A DNA stretch of 64,000 nt, from the NCBI GenBank assembly GCA_001599975.1, contig BCIO01000006.1, positions 1,297,587-1,361,586 on the forward strand, written 5' to 3'. The position numbers were made by a program, and so were the translations under genes. Under the pieces are notes generated by a model. It made no database searches. It saw nothing but the letters and a program-made list of their open reading frames with translations, and was not told the DNA's origin. The DNA comes from Cystobasidiopsis lactophilus (Eukaryota > Basidiomycota > Agaricostilbomycetes > Agaricostilbales > Chionosphaeraceae). This document shows positions 21,171 to 32,935 of the stretch, piece after piece; the first letter of the stretch is position 1, and every line of letters starts with the position of its first letter.

Positions 21171-24100
21171 ATGGGCTGGGCAGACGAGCTGCCAGAGCTG
21201 TCACAGGAATGGGTGCAGCACAGCCCACCGCCGCCCGGCGAGCTGGACGACAAGGAGAACCAGGGCAGCACCTTGCCGAGGGAGACGCTGGTCATCCGCG
21301 ACGCAGGCTCGACGTCCGCCAAGGAGCTCGAGTGGGCGGCCAACTACGGCAAGGCTAAAGCGTCTGGGGCGCCTGGCAAGGAGCTGTTCAGCCCGCTCAG
21401 GCTGCAGACCATGTTCGAGCCACTGGCTTCCGTCGAGCGTGTGTTTTGTTTATTTCGAGCGGCTTCTCGCTTGCCTCCAGGCTCACACGGGTCAGCAGCG
21501 CCGGCGACGATCCAAGAGGAAGCATCAGAGCAGCAGGCCCCGGAGCAGGCCGAGTTCACGTTCAACTGCCCGCGGGACAAGACGTCGTGGAAGTCGCTGC
21601 CGCACTTTTTGGGCCACTCCCTCCAGCAGCAGGCCGACCCCTCTCCGTTGCACAGCACCCCGCCAAGAGGCTCTCCCACCCGCACTTTTGCCTACGAGCA
21701 GACCCAGTCCGTCGTCTCAGAGCTCGACACGCCCTCCAAGCCGCCCATCGCTGGAAGGCCGCTCAAGCTCTTCCAATTCAACTATGACACCTTCACCAAG
21801 AACCACCTCGAGTCCCTGGTCGACGAGATCGAGGACCGGGCTGTGCCGCCCACCATCCAGGAGGAGCAGCAGTGGGACGAGGTGTCGCCGCCAGAGGAGG
21901 ACGACAACGAGGTGGACGAGCGGCCCTCCTTGCGCAGCGCCAAGCGCATCCGCCTCTCGCCCGAATACGAGCTGCAGTCCTACGTCGACTACTCCAAGCC
22001 CTTGCCGATCGCCACGCCCAGGTCCGCCGTCCGAGACCGGATTCGGGAGCGCCGCCGGGCTTTCACCACCATGGCCGCCAACGGCACCCCTTACCGCCCG
22101 CAGCAGCACCTCTCCTTCTCCCTCCCTACACCCCGCTTCACCGGATTTTCCACTTCGGACACGCCGCCGAGGCCGGAGGCCAAATCCCAGCCCGAGCCTC
22201 CCACGCCGACGACAACAACAACAACATCCAACCCGGTCACTTCCCGCTTGCAGCAGGCGCAGGCCTTGATGGACCGCATTCGAGCTCATGCGCCAGAGCA
22301 AAGCGGGTCGAGCTTCGAGGACTCGTCGTCGGTGTCGGACGGCGGCGAGCAGCGCGACGAGGTGGAGGACGGGCTGACGCCGGTGGAGGAGGTGACGGAG
22401 GAGGACTTTGAGCAGGATTCGCCGCCACCACGACGGGCGAACGCCATGCCCCGGTTCGGCTCGCACTCGCCGGCCCAAAGGCGGATCGCCTCCAGAGGGT
22501 CCAACTTGCCCACGCCCGGCTCCACCACTAAAGTCAACACCCTCAAAACCCAGTCCTCCGACGGCACCATTCGCATCTCACACTCTCGCCAGGTGTCTGC
22601 AGCCCAACCGATTCCAGAAGAGGACGCCAAGCAGGCTTCGCTCGAGTCTCAATCGTCCGAAAAGCAGGCCTCGCTGGAATCCAAGACCTCGTCGTCCGCC
22701 ACGACGCAGCAGTCCAAGTTGGCTTCCATGGCCGAAGCGTCCTTGCGCCGGTCGCTGGCCACCTCCCAACCGCACGACCGCTCATCCGCGCCTTCCATCC
22801 AAATCCACCGGGACCACACGTCTTCTCCCGGACCGAACCCGGCCAAGAGGCACTTTGCTACCGTGCCCACCTCCCAAAGGCGCACCGTCTCTGGCTCTTC
22901 CGTTCACTCGGAGCACACCAACACTAGCCTGACGACCTCCAAAGCCAAGCTCACCACCATCGCCCCTTCGCAGCAGGTGGAGGAGATCATCGCTTTGCAG
23001 GCCCAGTCTCGGATGCGCTTCGATCCGGAAAAGGGGCGCTGGATCAAGCTGCCACGCTCCCAGCTGGGCCAAGATGCGTCCATGCTGAAGGAAAGCCGGG
23101 CGGACATCCCGTCTTCGCCCCAGCGCTTTCCAGAGGCACCGGCTGACGACGAAGAGGACCGGTCAAGCGAGGACGACGTGTTCAAGGACATCGAGAGCTT
23201 CGTCACCGGCTCAAAGGACCAGCTGCCACTGGACGAGGAGGCCGACTTTCCCCAACCGCAGCTCGACGACTTGCCAGAGGATGAGGTGTCGGTTCGGGAA
23301 GAGGAGGAGATCGAAGAGCAGCGCCCTTTGGACCTCTTCGAAGCCGCCCACTCGCAATCACCGGAAGGGTCGCCGCCTCTGCCTCCCGTCGAAGATAGGC
23401 TGTTGCCGGAAGACTTGCACGAAGCGCCGGATTTCGTGCCCTCTCCCGCCCCACCAGCGGCAATGCCCACTTCCACTTCCCATCTCATGCCCAACGCACA
23501 TGTCCGGCAGCACTCGCAAGATTTATTGGCGACGCCCGACGTTTTTGGCCAGCGCCCCTTGGTCCGCGTCAAGTCCAAGCCTTCTTTGGAACTGGTCAAG
23601 CCCCGTTCAGCACTCAAGTCTCGCCCGCGCTTGCCGTCCGAAAAGTTTGAGAAGAGCCGGTCGGTGTCGGTCTCCTTCTCGGACGGCCGCCGCACCGGTC
23701 GACTCCTTAGCGAAGAACCGGCGCCGATAGCAAGCAGCTTGCGTTACGAGCTTCTCGCACCTGTCTCTGGTCCTGGACCGGATGGGGAGTCGGAGTCGGA
23801 GGACGACAGCCCAAGCAGAGGGTCGTTCCCCAGCCAAGCCGATTTGCTTGTCTCCTCCCAGCAATCCCACGAGGCGATGGACGCATCGTTGAGGATGCGC
23901 AAGATTGAACAGACCTTAGGCCAGCTAGGTGCGTTATAGGCCTTGTCTTTTGACCATGCAGGGTCTCACAATTTCCCCTTCGCACAGTGGTCAGCCCAGA
24001 TAAGTCGGTCACGCCTATCCGGACGACCACTCGCACCAAGCTATCGGCTTCCCAACGCTCTTTGGGCATATCACAGCGGTCCTATCAAGGCAACGCCACC

Positions 24101-25771
24101 ATCATGACCGAGTGTAGCTTTGGCGTCTCCCACGAAGCCCTCGTCCGCCATCTCACCGACGTGGAGCCGTTCACGCCTAACTGGGAGCTCATCACCGAGG
24201 TCGACCTGTCGTCCAAGTCCATCGAAAGCTTGGTCCGGATGAAGGAGTTCCTGCCTCGTTTGGACTGCGCTAAGTTGTGAGTGGTCGATGAATTCCAGGA
24301 CGTCTCAAGTTTTAAGCGCCGTTCTTCGACGTCGCAGGACTTCCAATTCGCTGGAGTACTTGACCGGCCTGCCGCACACCGTTCGAACCCTCCTGCTTGG
24401 CTCCAACCGGCTCACCAGCTTGACCAGCTTCAGCCACCTGCTCAACTTGGAACGTCTGGATCTTTGTAACAACTCTTTGGACAGTGTCACTCGTGCGTTT
24501 CCATGTTCCGCTCGTCGGCATGAGCTGACGATGGGCAATGCAGAGCTCGCCTGTCTTCGCCACCTGCGAGAACTCAAAGCGGACTTTAATGAGATCACCT
24601 CGCTCTCAGGCCTCGACAAGCTGGACGGCCTGATCAAGGTATCATTGAAAGGCAACAAACTGGCCGAAGTCGACCTGTCCGCGGGCAAATGGACGCGTGT
24701 CGAATACCTCAACCTGGCCAAGAACCGGATCGCGGCCATCCATGGCTTGGACACTTTGCAGAGCTGCATTTCGCTCAATCTAGGTGGGTGTACCGCGTCT
24801 TCCACTATCGCGATTGTGCGATCTTGACCTCGCTGTGGCTGGCCACAGATCACAATGCGCTGACCGAAGTGGCGTCTACAAAAGAGCTACCCTGCATGAG
24901 GGTGTTCCGGTGCTGCGACAACCCCATCTCTACCTTTGACGTCGCGCCCTTTCGGCACCTTCGTACACTGTTCATCGATCAAGCCCGCTTGGGCACACTC
25001 AAGTCGCTTAGCAAGCTGGCCAAGCTCGAGAACTTGTCCTTCCGTGGGCAAGATGGCAAACTGTGCGCTTGTCTCCCTACCATTGCTCATCTTTTGCGGG
25101 CTCAATGAGAAAGCTGTGTTCAGAATCCTTCCCAGCCAAAGCATCGCGGACGTGCGACGGCTCTACCTCTCTTTCAACCCCTTGCGCACCTTCCCCAGCT
25201 CCTCGCAGTGCACCTATGCCAACCTGACGTACCTCGAGCTGGCTTCCTGCTCCTTAACCACCTTGAAACCGGGTGCCTTCAAGTGCACGCCAAACCTTCA
25301 AGTGCTCAACCTGGCCGGCAACTTCTTGGAGGACCTGGCTGCCTTGATCGGCTTGCTCAGGCTGAGAAGGGTGGATCTGTCCGAGAACAGGATCGGCAAG
25401 GTCGCCAGCGTCGTCCACGCCATTTCCAAACTTCCAGAATTGACCTCTATCGATTTAAGGCGGGTCTCCTTCTTGCATCCCCCCATTTGGAAGGCTGATA
25501 GTTTACAATGAAAAGGCTGAACCCTATCACCCTAACCTTCTACTCGTCCAAAATCCAAGCGGCCGACTGGCAAGCGGAGGACGAAGCGCACAAGGCAAAG
25601 CTGGACGACGGCTGGTTCCTGAAGCGCATCTCCTACCGCGCCGTGCTGTCCAAGGCCCAACCGAGATTGAAAGCCATAGACGGGGTCAAAGTGGAAGGTG
25701 AGGAGGAGAGGAAGAGGATTTGGGAAATGCTGGAGAAGGTCCATGCGTCCGGGTCTTCGAGGTCGGCTTGA
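21171..25771 (+). CDS. NUD1: Nud1/Cdc11-like leucine-rich scaffold of the spindle pole body
   Basis: Exons 21171..21438, 21496..23928, 23988..24276, 24338..24483, 24544..24783, 24849..25062, 25124..25459, 25516..25771; 1393 aa. The N-terminal about 950 residues are disordered, Ser/Pro/Glu-rich with many SP/TP sites. The C-terminal third is a ladder of leucine-rich repeats (LPHTVRTLLLGSNRLTSLTS, LNLERLDLCNNSLD, VEYLNLAKNRIAAIHGL, LRRVDLSENRIGKV) ending in a conserved cap. This is the architecture of Nud1, Cdc11 and centriolin, which recruit mitotic-exit/septation kinases to the spindle pole. The first intron (57 nt, multiple of three) could be retained. The intron 25460..25515 appears to be GC-AG. 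A 5' relic lies at 18.7-18.9 kb. Confidence 0.85.
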
Positions 25772-26344
25772 CGGGCCTTTTCGCCATTTTTTCGGTGGGC
25801 TAAGAACACCGACATGTTGTAATATTACTGCCCTTCCACTCTCCACCTTGCTGCCGAGCGAATCTCGAGAGCCGACTCCTGAGTCGCTCGCTGAGACTTC
25901 GCATTCGAGGACTCGGCGGGTCATCGTTCTTCGGATGGCACATCTGTGAGCAGGCGCCGGTGAAAAGGGACGCCAGAAAGACGGTTCAAGGTGGCACGCA
26001 AGCTGGCCAGACTCCCAAAAGTGCGCGCCCGCTTTTGACTTCTGGATTGCTCGCCGGTAAGAGTGCGATGGGGCCTCGGCTTGTAGTGATTGATCGTAAG
26101 TTACATCTGTGAGGTAGACAGCGTCAGGGGCAAGGTCAAGAAGACGTCCATGGGCACGCAATCTTACCAACCCTCAGAGTGCACGGCGTTCGGACTCCTG
26201 CGTAGGACCCGCTGGCCGAAATGTGTGCTGTCTTATCGTGCTTCTTAACAGTGTATATCTGTGAGGTGACAGTGAGTTGCTACGCCAGCCAGACGTAGAA
26301 GGTAGAAGCAAGCTCACTGTTCTTCGTACAAAGTGTCGCTCAGA
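25772..26344 (-). other. spliced coding-like segment downstream of the HNEL protein gene
   Basis: On the - strand two exon-like blocks with good borders follow the HNEL stop: one starting IYTVKKHDKTAHISASGSYA (about 26265 to 26178; acceptor CTCACAG, donor GTAAGA) and one starting DVTYDQSLQAEAPSHSYRRA (acceptor CTCACAG near 26108). Each acceptor is CTCACAGAT-like and repeats near 25945. Their frame continues that of the HNEL gene beyond its TGA. It may be a spliced 3' UTR, a separate short gene without a visible ATG, or chance. Confidence 0.3.
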
Positions 26345-26890
26345 TCACAGCTCGTTGTGCGCCTGCGTCTCCGTCTCCGTCTCCGCCTTGACCGGATCCC
26401 CTACCATTTCCTCTGGCACCTCCGCGTCGTCCGGCCACTGGCCATCCATAAAGATGAACTCGTGCTCGGGCTCCTCCTCGTCCACCTCCTCATACTCCTC
26501 CCAGTCGCTCTCGTCGTCCCCCGGCATCTGGGTAGGCCCAGGCTGCTCGTCGTCGCCTTCATCAATGTCCAGCATGGTGCACTCGGGCAGCAGCTCCATG
26601 CACGTCCCTGAGTTGTCGCCGAAGTAGGTGCCGAGGTTGTACTGCACCTCCCTGCCCGACTTGCCGGTGAACGAGCGGACTTGTTGGACGGTGCCTATTC
26701 TCCCCTGCACAAACAGAACGGAGCGGGTGCCCTTGGGCAAAGGCAGGGAGTCGGGCAAGGGCAGGGAAGCGTTGAGGTGCTCAATGAAGGCGGCCGAGCA
26801 GTCCTCGCTGCCGTACAGCGCCAGAGAGATGGCCTCGCCTGCGATGGCGGCGTGCAGCAGGGTTGCCACTAGCAAAGCTTTAAATAGCAT
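26345..26890 (-). CDS. small secreted acidic protein with C-terminal HNEL (possible ER retention)
   Basis: An intronless 181-aa frame starting at the ATG at 26890 (MLFKALLVATLLHAAIAGEA, a textbook signal peptide; the longer frame upstream has no hydrophobic start). The mature protein has Cys residues in SEDCSAAF, SGTCMELLPEC, one N-glycosylation site (NAS), a PLPDSLPLPKGT motif and an extremely acidic tail (DDESDWEEYEEVDEEEPEHE). It ends QAHNEL. HNEL is a known weak variant of the HDEL/KDEL retrieval signal, so an ER-lumen resident is inferred. No domain was recognised. Confidence 0.65.
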   Translation of the reverse strand: MLFKALLVATLLHAAIAGEAISLALYGSEDCSAAFIEHLNASLPLPDSLPLPKGTRSVLFVQGRIGTVQQVRSFTGKSGREVQYNLGTYFGDNSGTCMELLPECTMLDIDEGDDEQPGPTQMPGDDESDWEEYEEVDEEEPEHEFIFMDGQWPDDAEVPEEMVGDPVKAETETETQAHNEL

Positions 26891-26997
26891 TGGTTTAAGA
26901 GACCGCAAGTGGATGGACGTGCCGAGATGAGGGGAGAAGATCATCTTGCGCCGCTCCACTAAATTTTGACAGGCAGTCGTTGTGGTCTGCTCTCGGA

Positions 26998-29702
26998 ATG
27001 CTAGCTCGCGCGTTCAGGATGGCCGCTACGAGAGACTGCAGCCGCTGCTTGCACTCGTCGGCGTGCAGCCATGGCTTGAACAAGTACTCGGCCAAGATCA
27101 CCCAGCCCAAAGACCAGGGAGCGTCCCAGGTTTGTTTGCCTTTGACTCGAATGGCCTGGTCGGGGGGCTCAATGCCAGGGACACTAGGCCATGCTGTATG
27201 CTACGGACGAGATCAACTCGGACGACGACTTGAACAAGGCCATGGTTGGCGTCGCTAGCGTCTGGTGAGTTCAAGCCCAAATGCCATCGATCTCATTTGC
27301 TGAAGATTGCAAGCAACCCACAGGTACGAAGGCAACCCGTTGGTCTCTTGCCTTTACACCATCTAGGCCTAGATGCTCACGTCGCTCGAATCAACAGATG
27401 CAACAAGCACGTCCTGGGCTTAGGCCAGCGCATCAAAAAGTCCATCGCCAAAGCTGGCATCGTCGGCTACCAGTTCGGCGTGCCCGGCGTCAGCGACGGC
27501 ATCTCCATGGGCACCTTTGGCATGTCCTACTCCCTCCAATCGCGGGACTTGATCGCGGACTGCGTCGAGACTGCTGCTGGCGGCCATTGGCTGGATGGCA
27601 TGGTGGTGATCCCTGTTCGTCCCTCTCCCCTTTACGCCTATTGGAGCGTCTCGTGACATAGGTGCGACGAACAGGCCTGTGATAAGAACATGTGCGTTGG
27701 GGTGCCACCGTATGAGGTGAATCGACTCACACTCAGTTGCTGGCTTACAGGCCCGGCACTCTGATGGCTCTCGGCCGCCTCAACCGCCCCGGCCTGATGG
27801 TCTACGGTGGCACCATCCGCCCTGGTGCTTGCGAGGGCCAACCGCAGCTGGACATCGTCTCCGCCTTCCAGTCCTACGGCCGCTACGTCGCCGAGGGCAA
27901 GACTGAGGAGGCTGAGAAGACTCGCTACAACACTGTGCGCTATTCTTGCCCTGGCGCTGGTGCTTGTGGAGGCATGTACACCGCGTAAGCCCTTCTCCAC
28001 CATCTCCAAGGGATGTACATGAAGGGTCTGGGGCTACAGAAACACAATGGCGTCCGCCGCCGAAGCCATGGGCATGACTTTGCCCGGTTCTTCCAGCTTC
28101 CCAGCAGAGTACCAGGAGAAGCAGGATGAGTGCGACGCTGTGGGCCCCGCCATGCGCAACTTGCTCGAGAAGGACATCAAGCCCCGAGACATCATGACCC
28201 GGGCCGCTTTCGAGAATGCCATGGTTCGCCCTCTCCTCAACCACAACTACCACCTTTACTTAGCTGTTTTGGATCTGGCGGACAGGTGTTGACTATGATC
28301 CTGGGCGGCTCAACCAACGCCGTCTTGCACTTGATCGCCATCGCCCACTCGGTCGGCATCAAGCTCACCATTGACGACTTCCAGGCTGTGTCTGACCGTA
28401 CGCCCTTCTTGGCCGACCTCAAGCCTTCCGGCAAATACGTGATGGAGCACGTCTTCCAAATCGGTGGCATCCCCAGTTAGTGTCTTTGCCCTTCCCCTCT
28501 TGACAATGTGTCTAAATGGGTGCGACACGCAAACAGGCGTGTTGAAATACCTGCTGCAAAATAAGCTGATCGACGGCAGCATCATGACCGTCACTGGCAA
28601 GACGCTGGCCGAGAACCTGGAGCAAGCCAAGGACCTCTCCCCCGACCAGGACGTCATCCGCCCTCTGTCTAACCCTATTAAAGACAGCGGCCACATCCGG
28701 TTCGCTCGCTTCCTTAACCCAGCACTTGTCTTTGCGCTGACGGCGTTGCTTGGTGGAACAGAATTCTAAAGGGCAGCTTGAGCCCCGGTGGCGCCGTGGC
28801 CAAGATCACCGGCAAAGAGGGCTTGAACTTCACCGGCAAAGCGCGCGTGTTTGACACTGAGGACGCGCTGATCGAGGCCATTGAAAAGGGGACTATCAAG
28901 AAGGGCGAAAAAACTGTGCGGTTCCTTCTCCTTGATTCAGTCTGGATGTGGTCCTCAGTCGGACGCACAGGTCGTTGTTTTGCGATACATGGGACCGAAG
29001 GGTGGACCAGGTGCGCTCTCAAGTTTATACATTGACCAAGTGGCAATTTGTTGAACTGCGAGGTACAGGCATGCCGGAAATGCTCAAGGCAAGCTTCCTC
29101 TGCGACTCGCTACCTTTCATTGGACTGACCCTAGTTGCAGCCCACATCGATGGTCATGGGCGCCGGACTGGGTAACGATGTCGCTTGCTTGACCGATGGC
29201 CGCTTCAGTGGCGGGTGAGCCTCCTGTCTCCTGCCTCCAATCGGAGTCGTCTTGATGGCGGCTTGCAGAACTCATGGCTTCTGTATTGGCCACGTTGTCC
29301 GTGAGTGCTCGTACTTCCTAGCAGACGACCGTATGTTTATAGTTCCCTTCGCAACACAAAGCCGAGGCCGCGGTTGGCGGCCCCATTGCTTTGGTCGAGG
29401 ATGGCGATGTCATCATCGTCGATGTATGTTCTTGGGGTTCTTAGATTTGGAGTCAACTAAGGCGTCGTGCGCGCAGGCCGTCAAGAACAGCCTGGACCTC
29501 GATGTGCCAGCCGATGTGTTGGAGAAGCGACGTCAAGCCTGGAAGCCGCGCCCGCCTCCCGTCACCTCTGGCACGCTCTGGAAGTACACCCAGCTCGTCG
29601 CTGACGCCAGCCACGGGGCGATCACTGGTGCGTTCAAACAGACATCTTTGCAGAGTTCGGCTTACGATCCGGGCGGCTCGCACAGATGGAGCCCTGCCAT
29701 AG
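26998..29702 (+). CDS. ILV3: dihydroxy-acid dehydratase
   Basis: Seventeen exons: 26998..27129, 27188..27264, 27324..27338, 27398..27614, 27675..27691, 27751..27984, 28040..28223, 28286..28475, 28537..28699, 28762..28915, 28971..29010, 29069..29088, 29141..29214, 29269..29300, 29362..29423, 29477..29627, 29686..29702; 592 aa, all phases agree. The presequence is Arg/Cys/Ser-rich (mitochondrial). Signatures: ACDKNMPG and [20 protein letters not shown] (Fe-S/active-site motifs), [51 protein letters not shown]. It makes 2-keto acids from dihydroxy acids in valine and isoleucine synthesis. Exons of 15, 17, 17 and 20 nt occur; intron 29089..29140 begins GCAAGC. Confidence 0.95.
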
Positions 29703-29929
29703 TTTTCATTTTGCAATCTTTACACTTATCGATTCTGCAAATACATACATGCTGCCAAGCTACACTGCAAGCCCGAACGCCCGAGCTCCGCTCTCAACTC
29801 GGCCCCGCTGCCGCTCTCTCGTCGACGTCCACTTTGCCTCCCTCCCTACAAGCCCTATAGGGCATGCTAGATTGTTTCAAAAGACTTGCTACAAGAACTC
29901 GTCCTTTCTCCTCCCTTCCTGCTCTCAAC

Positions 29930-31309
29930 ATGCGTGCCATTCTCGTTGATGAGGCGAACAAGAAGCAGGCCGAGAGTCTGCACATTGGCGAGGCCCCCGA
30001 TCCCAAGCTCGAAGATGACCAAGTGCTCGTTGCAGTTAAAGCTTTTGGATTGAACCGCATGGACATCATGCAAAGATATGGCCAGTGTGAGCTCGTCGAT
30101 GCTGCCATGTCATCATCGACTTTCATTGAAATGATCCGTTAGATCCATTGCCTCCTGGAGCAAGCACTATCCTGGGTGTCGAGTTCTCTGGTACGGTCGC
30201 GAAGGCTGCGCATGGATTCAAGGAAGGCGAGGCAGTATTTGGCCTTACAACTGGGGTGAGCTGCTTTATCCTCGTGATCAGCTGCATTCTCAAAGGCCAC
30301 CCGCAGGGAGCCTATGCCGAGCTCATTGCTGTCAAGCACCGATTGCTCATTCGCAAGCCGGAGGCGGTGTCTTTTGAGGTACGTCCACTGGCCACCGTCT
30401 CGCAAGTCCTGCTGACAGTCGACAGTCGACCACAGCAAGCCGCGAGCATCCCAGAAAATTGGCTGACCGCCTTTCAAACGTCGCGCAAAATAGCTGGCTT
30501 CAAGAAGGGCGAGACCATCTTGGTGCATGCGGGAGCTTCCGGCGTGGGCAGCGTGCGTTCGTCTCTTATGTCTTGATTCTTTACGCTCGCGGCTTACTCA
30601 CTTACAGTCTGCCATTCAACTCGCACACTCCTGGGGGGCGTAAGCCTCCTTTGAAAACTACTGAGGACCCGGGACTCATCGATAAGGCGTTTAGGAAAAC
30701 GGTCTTCACGACAGCAGGGACTGACGAAAAGGTCAAGTTTCTGTCGGAGCACCTGGGCGCCACTGCGTTCAACTACAAGAAGCAAGACTGGGCCGAGGAG
30801 ATCCTTGAGGCCACTGACGGCCAAGGGGTCAACGTAGTGCTGGACTTTGTCGGCCCCAACTACTGGGAAAACAACATCAAGGTACTGGCCAAGGACGGCC
30901 GAATGGTGCTCATTGGGCTTTTAAGTGGCACCAAGACGTCGGGCCCGATCGACATGGGGCAATTGCTGTTCGTCATTCCCCCTTTTCGCTGGCTGAGGCT
31001 GAAGACTGCACGCAGCTATAAGAGACTCAGCATCACGGGCACCACTTTGCGGGCTCGGAGCTTGGACTATCAGGCAGACCTACTGCAAGAGTTTGCAGAG
31101 GACGCGCTGCCCAAGATCTTTGGCAAATGCGACGGCTCTCATTCAGGCGGGCTCGACTTGATCATCCACAAAGTGTTCGACGCCAAGGATATTGTAGCGG
31201 CGTCAGTTGATCTCTCTCTCGCTTCGTGGATTCTGCTGAAGCACATCCTTGCAGAACGAAGGAGATGGAAACGGCGGCCAACACGGGCAAGATTATTGTG
31301 AAATGGTAG
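29930..31309 (+). CDS. NADPH:quinone oxidoreductase, zeta-crystallin/PIG3 type
   Basis: Exons 29930..30086, 30143..30255, 30307..30378, 30436..30552, 30608..30639, 30695..31201, 31255..31309; 350 aa. A GroES-like half (VLVAVKAFGLNRMDIMQRYG, STILGVEFSGTV) is followed by the Rossmann half with VHAGASGVGS, TVFTTAGTDEKVKFLSEHLG, and GVNVVLDFVGPNYWE. No zinc-ligand cysteines are present, as expected for the quinone-reductase branch of medium-chain reductases. The N-x-D-x-x-x-R motif (NRMDIMQR) and end GKIIVKW are typical of the TP53I3/PIG3 type. Cytosolic or mitochondrial one-electron quinone chemistry is inferred. It converges on the next gene with 93 bp between stops. Confidence 0.88.
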
Positions 31310-31402
31310 TGAGAAACGAATACGATGGGAATGCAAACTTCATATCGGGATCTATGAAATGGGCTGGAAGTGATCAAATGCACTCCTTTGAGGCCCATCC
31401 TA

Positions 31403-32935
31403 TCAGTGATGGGTGGACGCTTCGACCCCGTGATCATACAGGTAGGCCAAGGTGGCAGTCGGCTTTCTCTCAATTTCTCCAATACGTCCGATAAGACCTG
31501 TTACCGGCTTGAGCATACGAACAATACCGACACAGAAGCTAACGTACGCTGAAGCTGCTTTTGAGCTGCGCCATTGACCGAAGTATTGGCTGACCTTTCT
31601 TTGCAGTGATACAATCGCTCCTGCGCTCAAGTCAAAACAAAATTCAGCGTGTGATAGTTTGCAGCACTCACTTGCAGGAAGATAATTTCCCGCCACTGGG
31701 GAAGAAGGATGACGTTGGTGAAATCGGTGAGCAAGCGACAACCAAGAGCCACTTCTTTGGTGGCACCTAAGGCAGCGTCCACAGCTTTCTTGGCGCTTTC
31801 CAGGTCCTCGAGCTTGGTGTCGCGCCGGACGAGGCTCAATTTCGCTTTGGCGGCTTCGACTTCTCCCTGCCATTGCTGCGTACTGTACGATGCTACGACA
31901 GGTCTGATATAATCAAGCACTTTCGCTGCGGTTCAGAGCAAGAAAGTGGTGTGGAATTGGGACCTATGAAAAGACTGACGTTTTTCAGTGTCGGTGCTCC
32001 AAGCTTCGAGTTCGGGCAGAAAAGAATCCACGGTTTTGGCTGCAGATCAAGTAGCATTTTGTAGCGTTACGCGCGCATTTCAAACACCCAGACTCACTTA
32101 TCTGGACAACCAGAGTGGCCCACTGGACTTTGCGGCGTTCGACTAAGACGACGGGTCAGCCCAAATGAAATTGGGCATCTGGTGATAACACTCACCCCTC
32201 GTCTCCAATGCTTCGTAAGCATCATTCTCGGGTGCCAGATTCTTAAGCTTCACGATGTCTTCCACCATTTCATTGAGTGTCTCCACCTGGGCTGGCAGCT
32301 TGTGGCTGCCGAGGCGCTCGAAACCTGGCGCTGGCTTGTGAATACAGTTCAAATAGACTACTTGAAAGCGCACATGCTGAATAGGACTTGCGAAAGCGTT
32401 GTCCCGCTGTCAGAAACGCCACTAGCGACCGGGGGGCGGTGACAATGAATTTGGCGCCAGACACCTTCCTGCGACTCTTCTCAGCCATGATCTTGGTTTG
32501 CACTCTGGCAGCTCCAGGAGCCGATTCAAGTGCTTTGATGGTAGTTTCCAACGAAGACTTCCCCTTGGCAAGCATGAGACGCGCATCATTGATGGCGAAT
32601 TGCATCGAGGCCGGCGTTTTCCGAAACCAGATTTTGAACTTGTCAGGAATAGCGTGCCGGGTTTGCGGCTCTGGCTCCTCCGCAGGTCTCAGTCTGAGTA
32701 CGGGATTGGGCTCCGCGGGCCTCTCGGCCGCAATTTTCTCCAGTTCGCGGGCGACCTGGGCATCGAACTTGCCCTTGACATAATCGCGCAACATAGCTTC
32801 CTCGACTTGCTGCGAAGTACAGAAGAACCGGGGCAGAGGTTGAGGCGCCTGCGTACCGATAGACAGCGGAGCGGGCGGATGGGTGCCAGACTTAATTTCT
32901 GGAAGTTCCAAATGCCAGCTGTTGTCGTCAGCCAT
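31403..32935 (-). CDS. coiled-coil orphan protein, 392 aa
   Basis: Complement of 31403..31497, 31548..31620, 31672..31925, 31980..32039, 32098..32142, 32196..32334, 32423..32935; phases agree throughout. The N-terminal 100 residues are Pro-rich; then long helices follow (AMLRDYVKGKFDAQVARELE, KLPAQVETLNEMVEDIVKLK, QQWQGEVEAAKAKLSLVRRD, LGRIGEIERK-like end). Intron 1 (about 88 nt) is the longest accepted and its borders are the least certain. It resembles the 343-aa gene at 19.6 kb only in helical content, not in sequence. No family is recognised. Confidence 0.6.

Noticed and set aside
21439-22478. Alternative + and - frames inside NUD1 exon 2
   Set aside because: Pro/Arg/Ser-rich shadows of a disordered region; the NUD1 frame continues to the leucine-rich domain.
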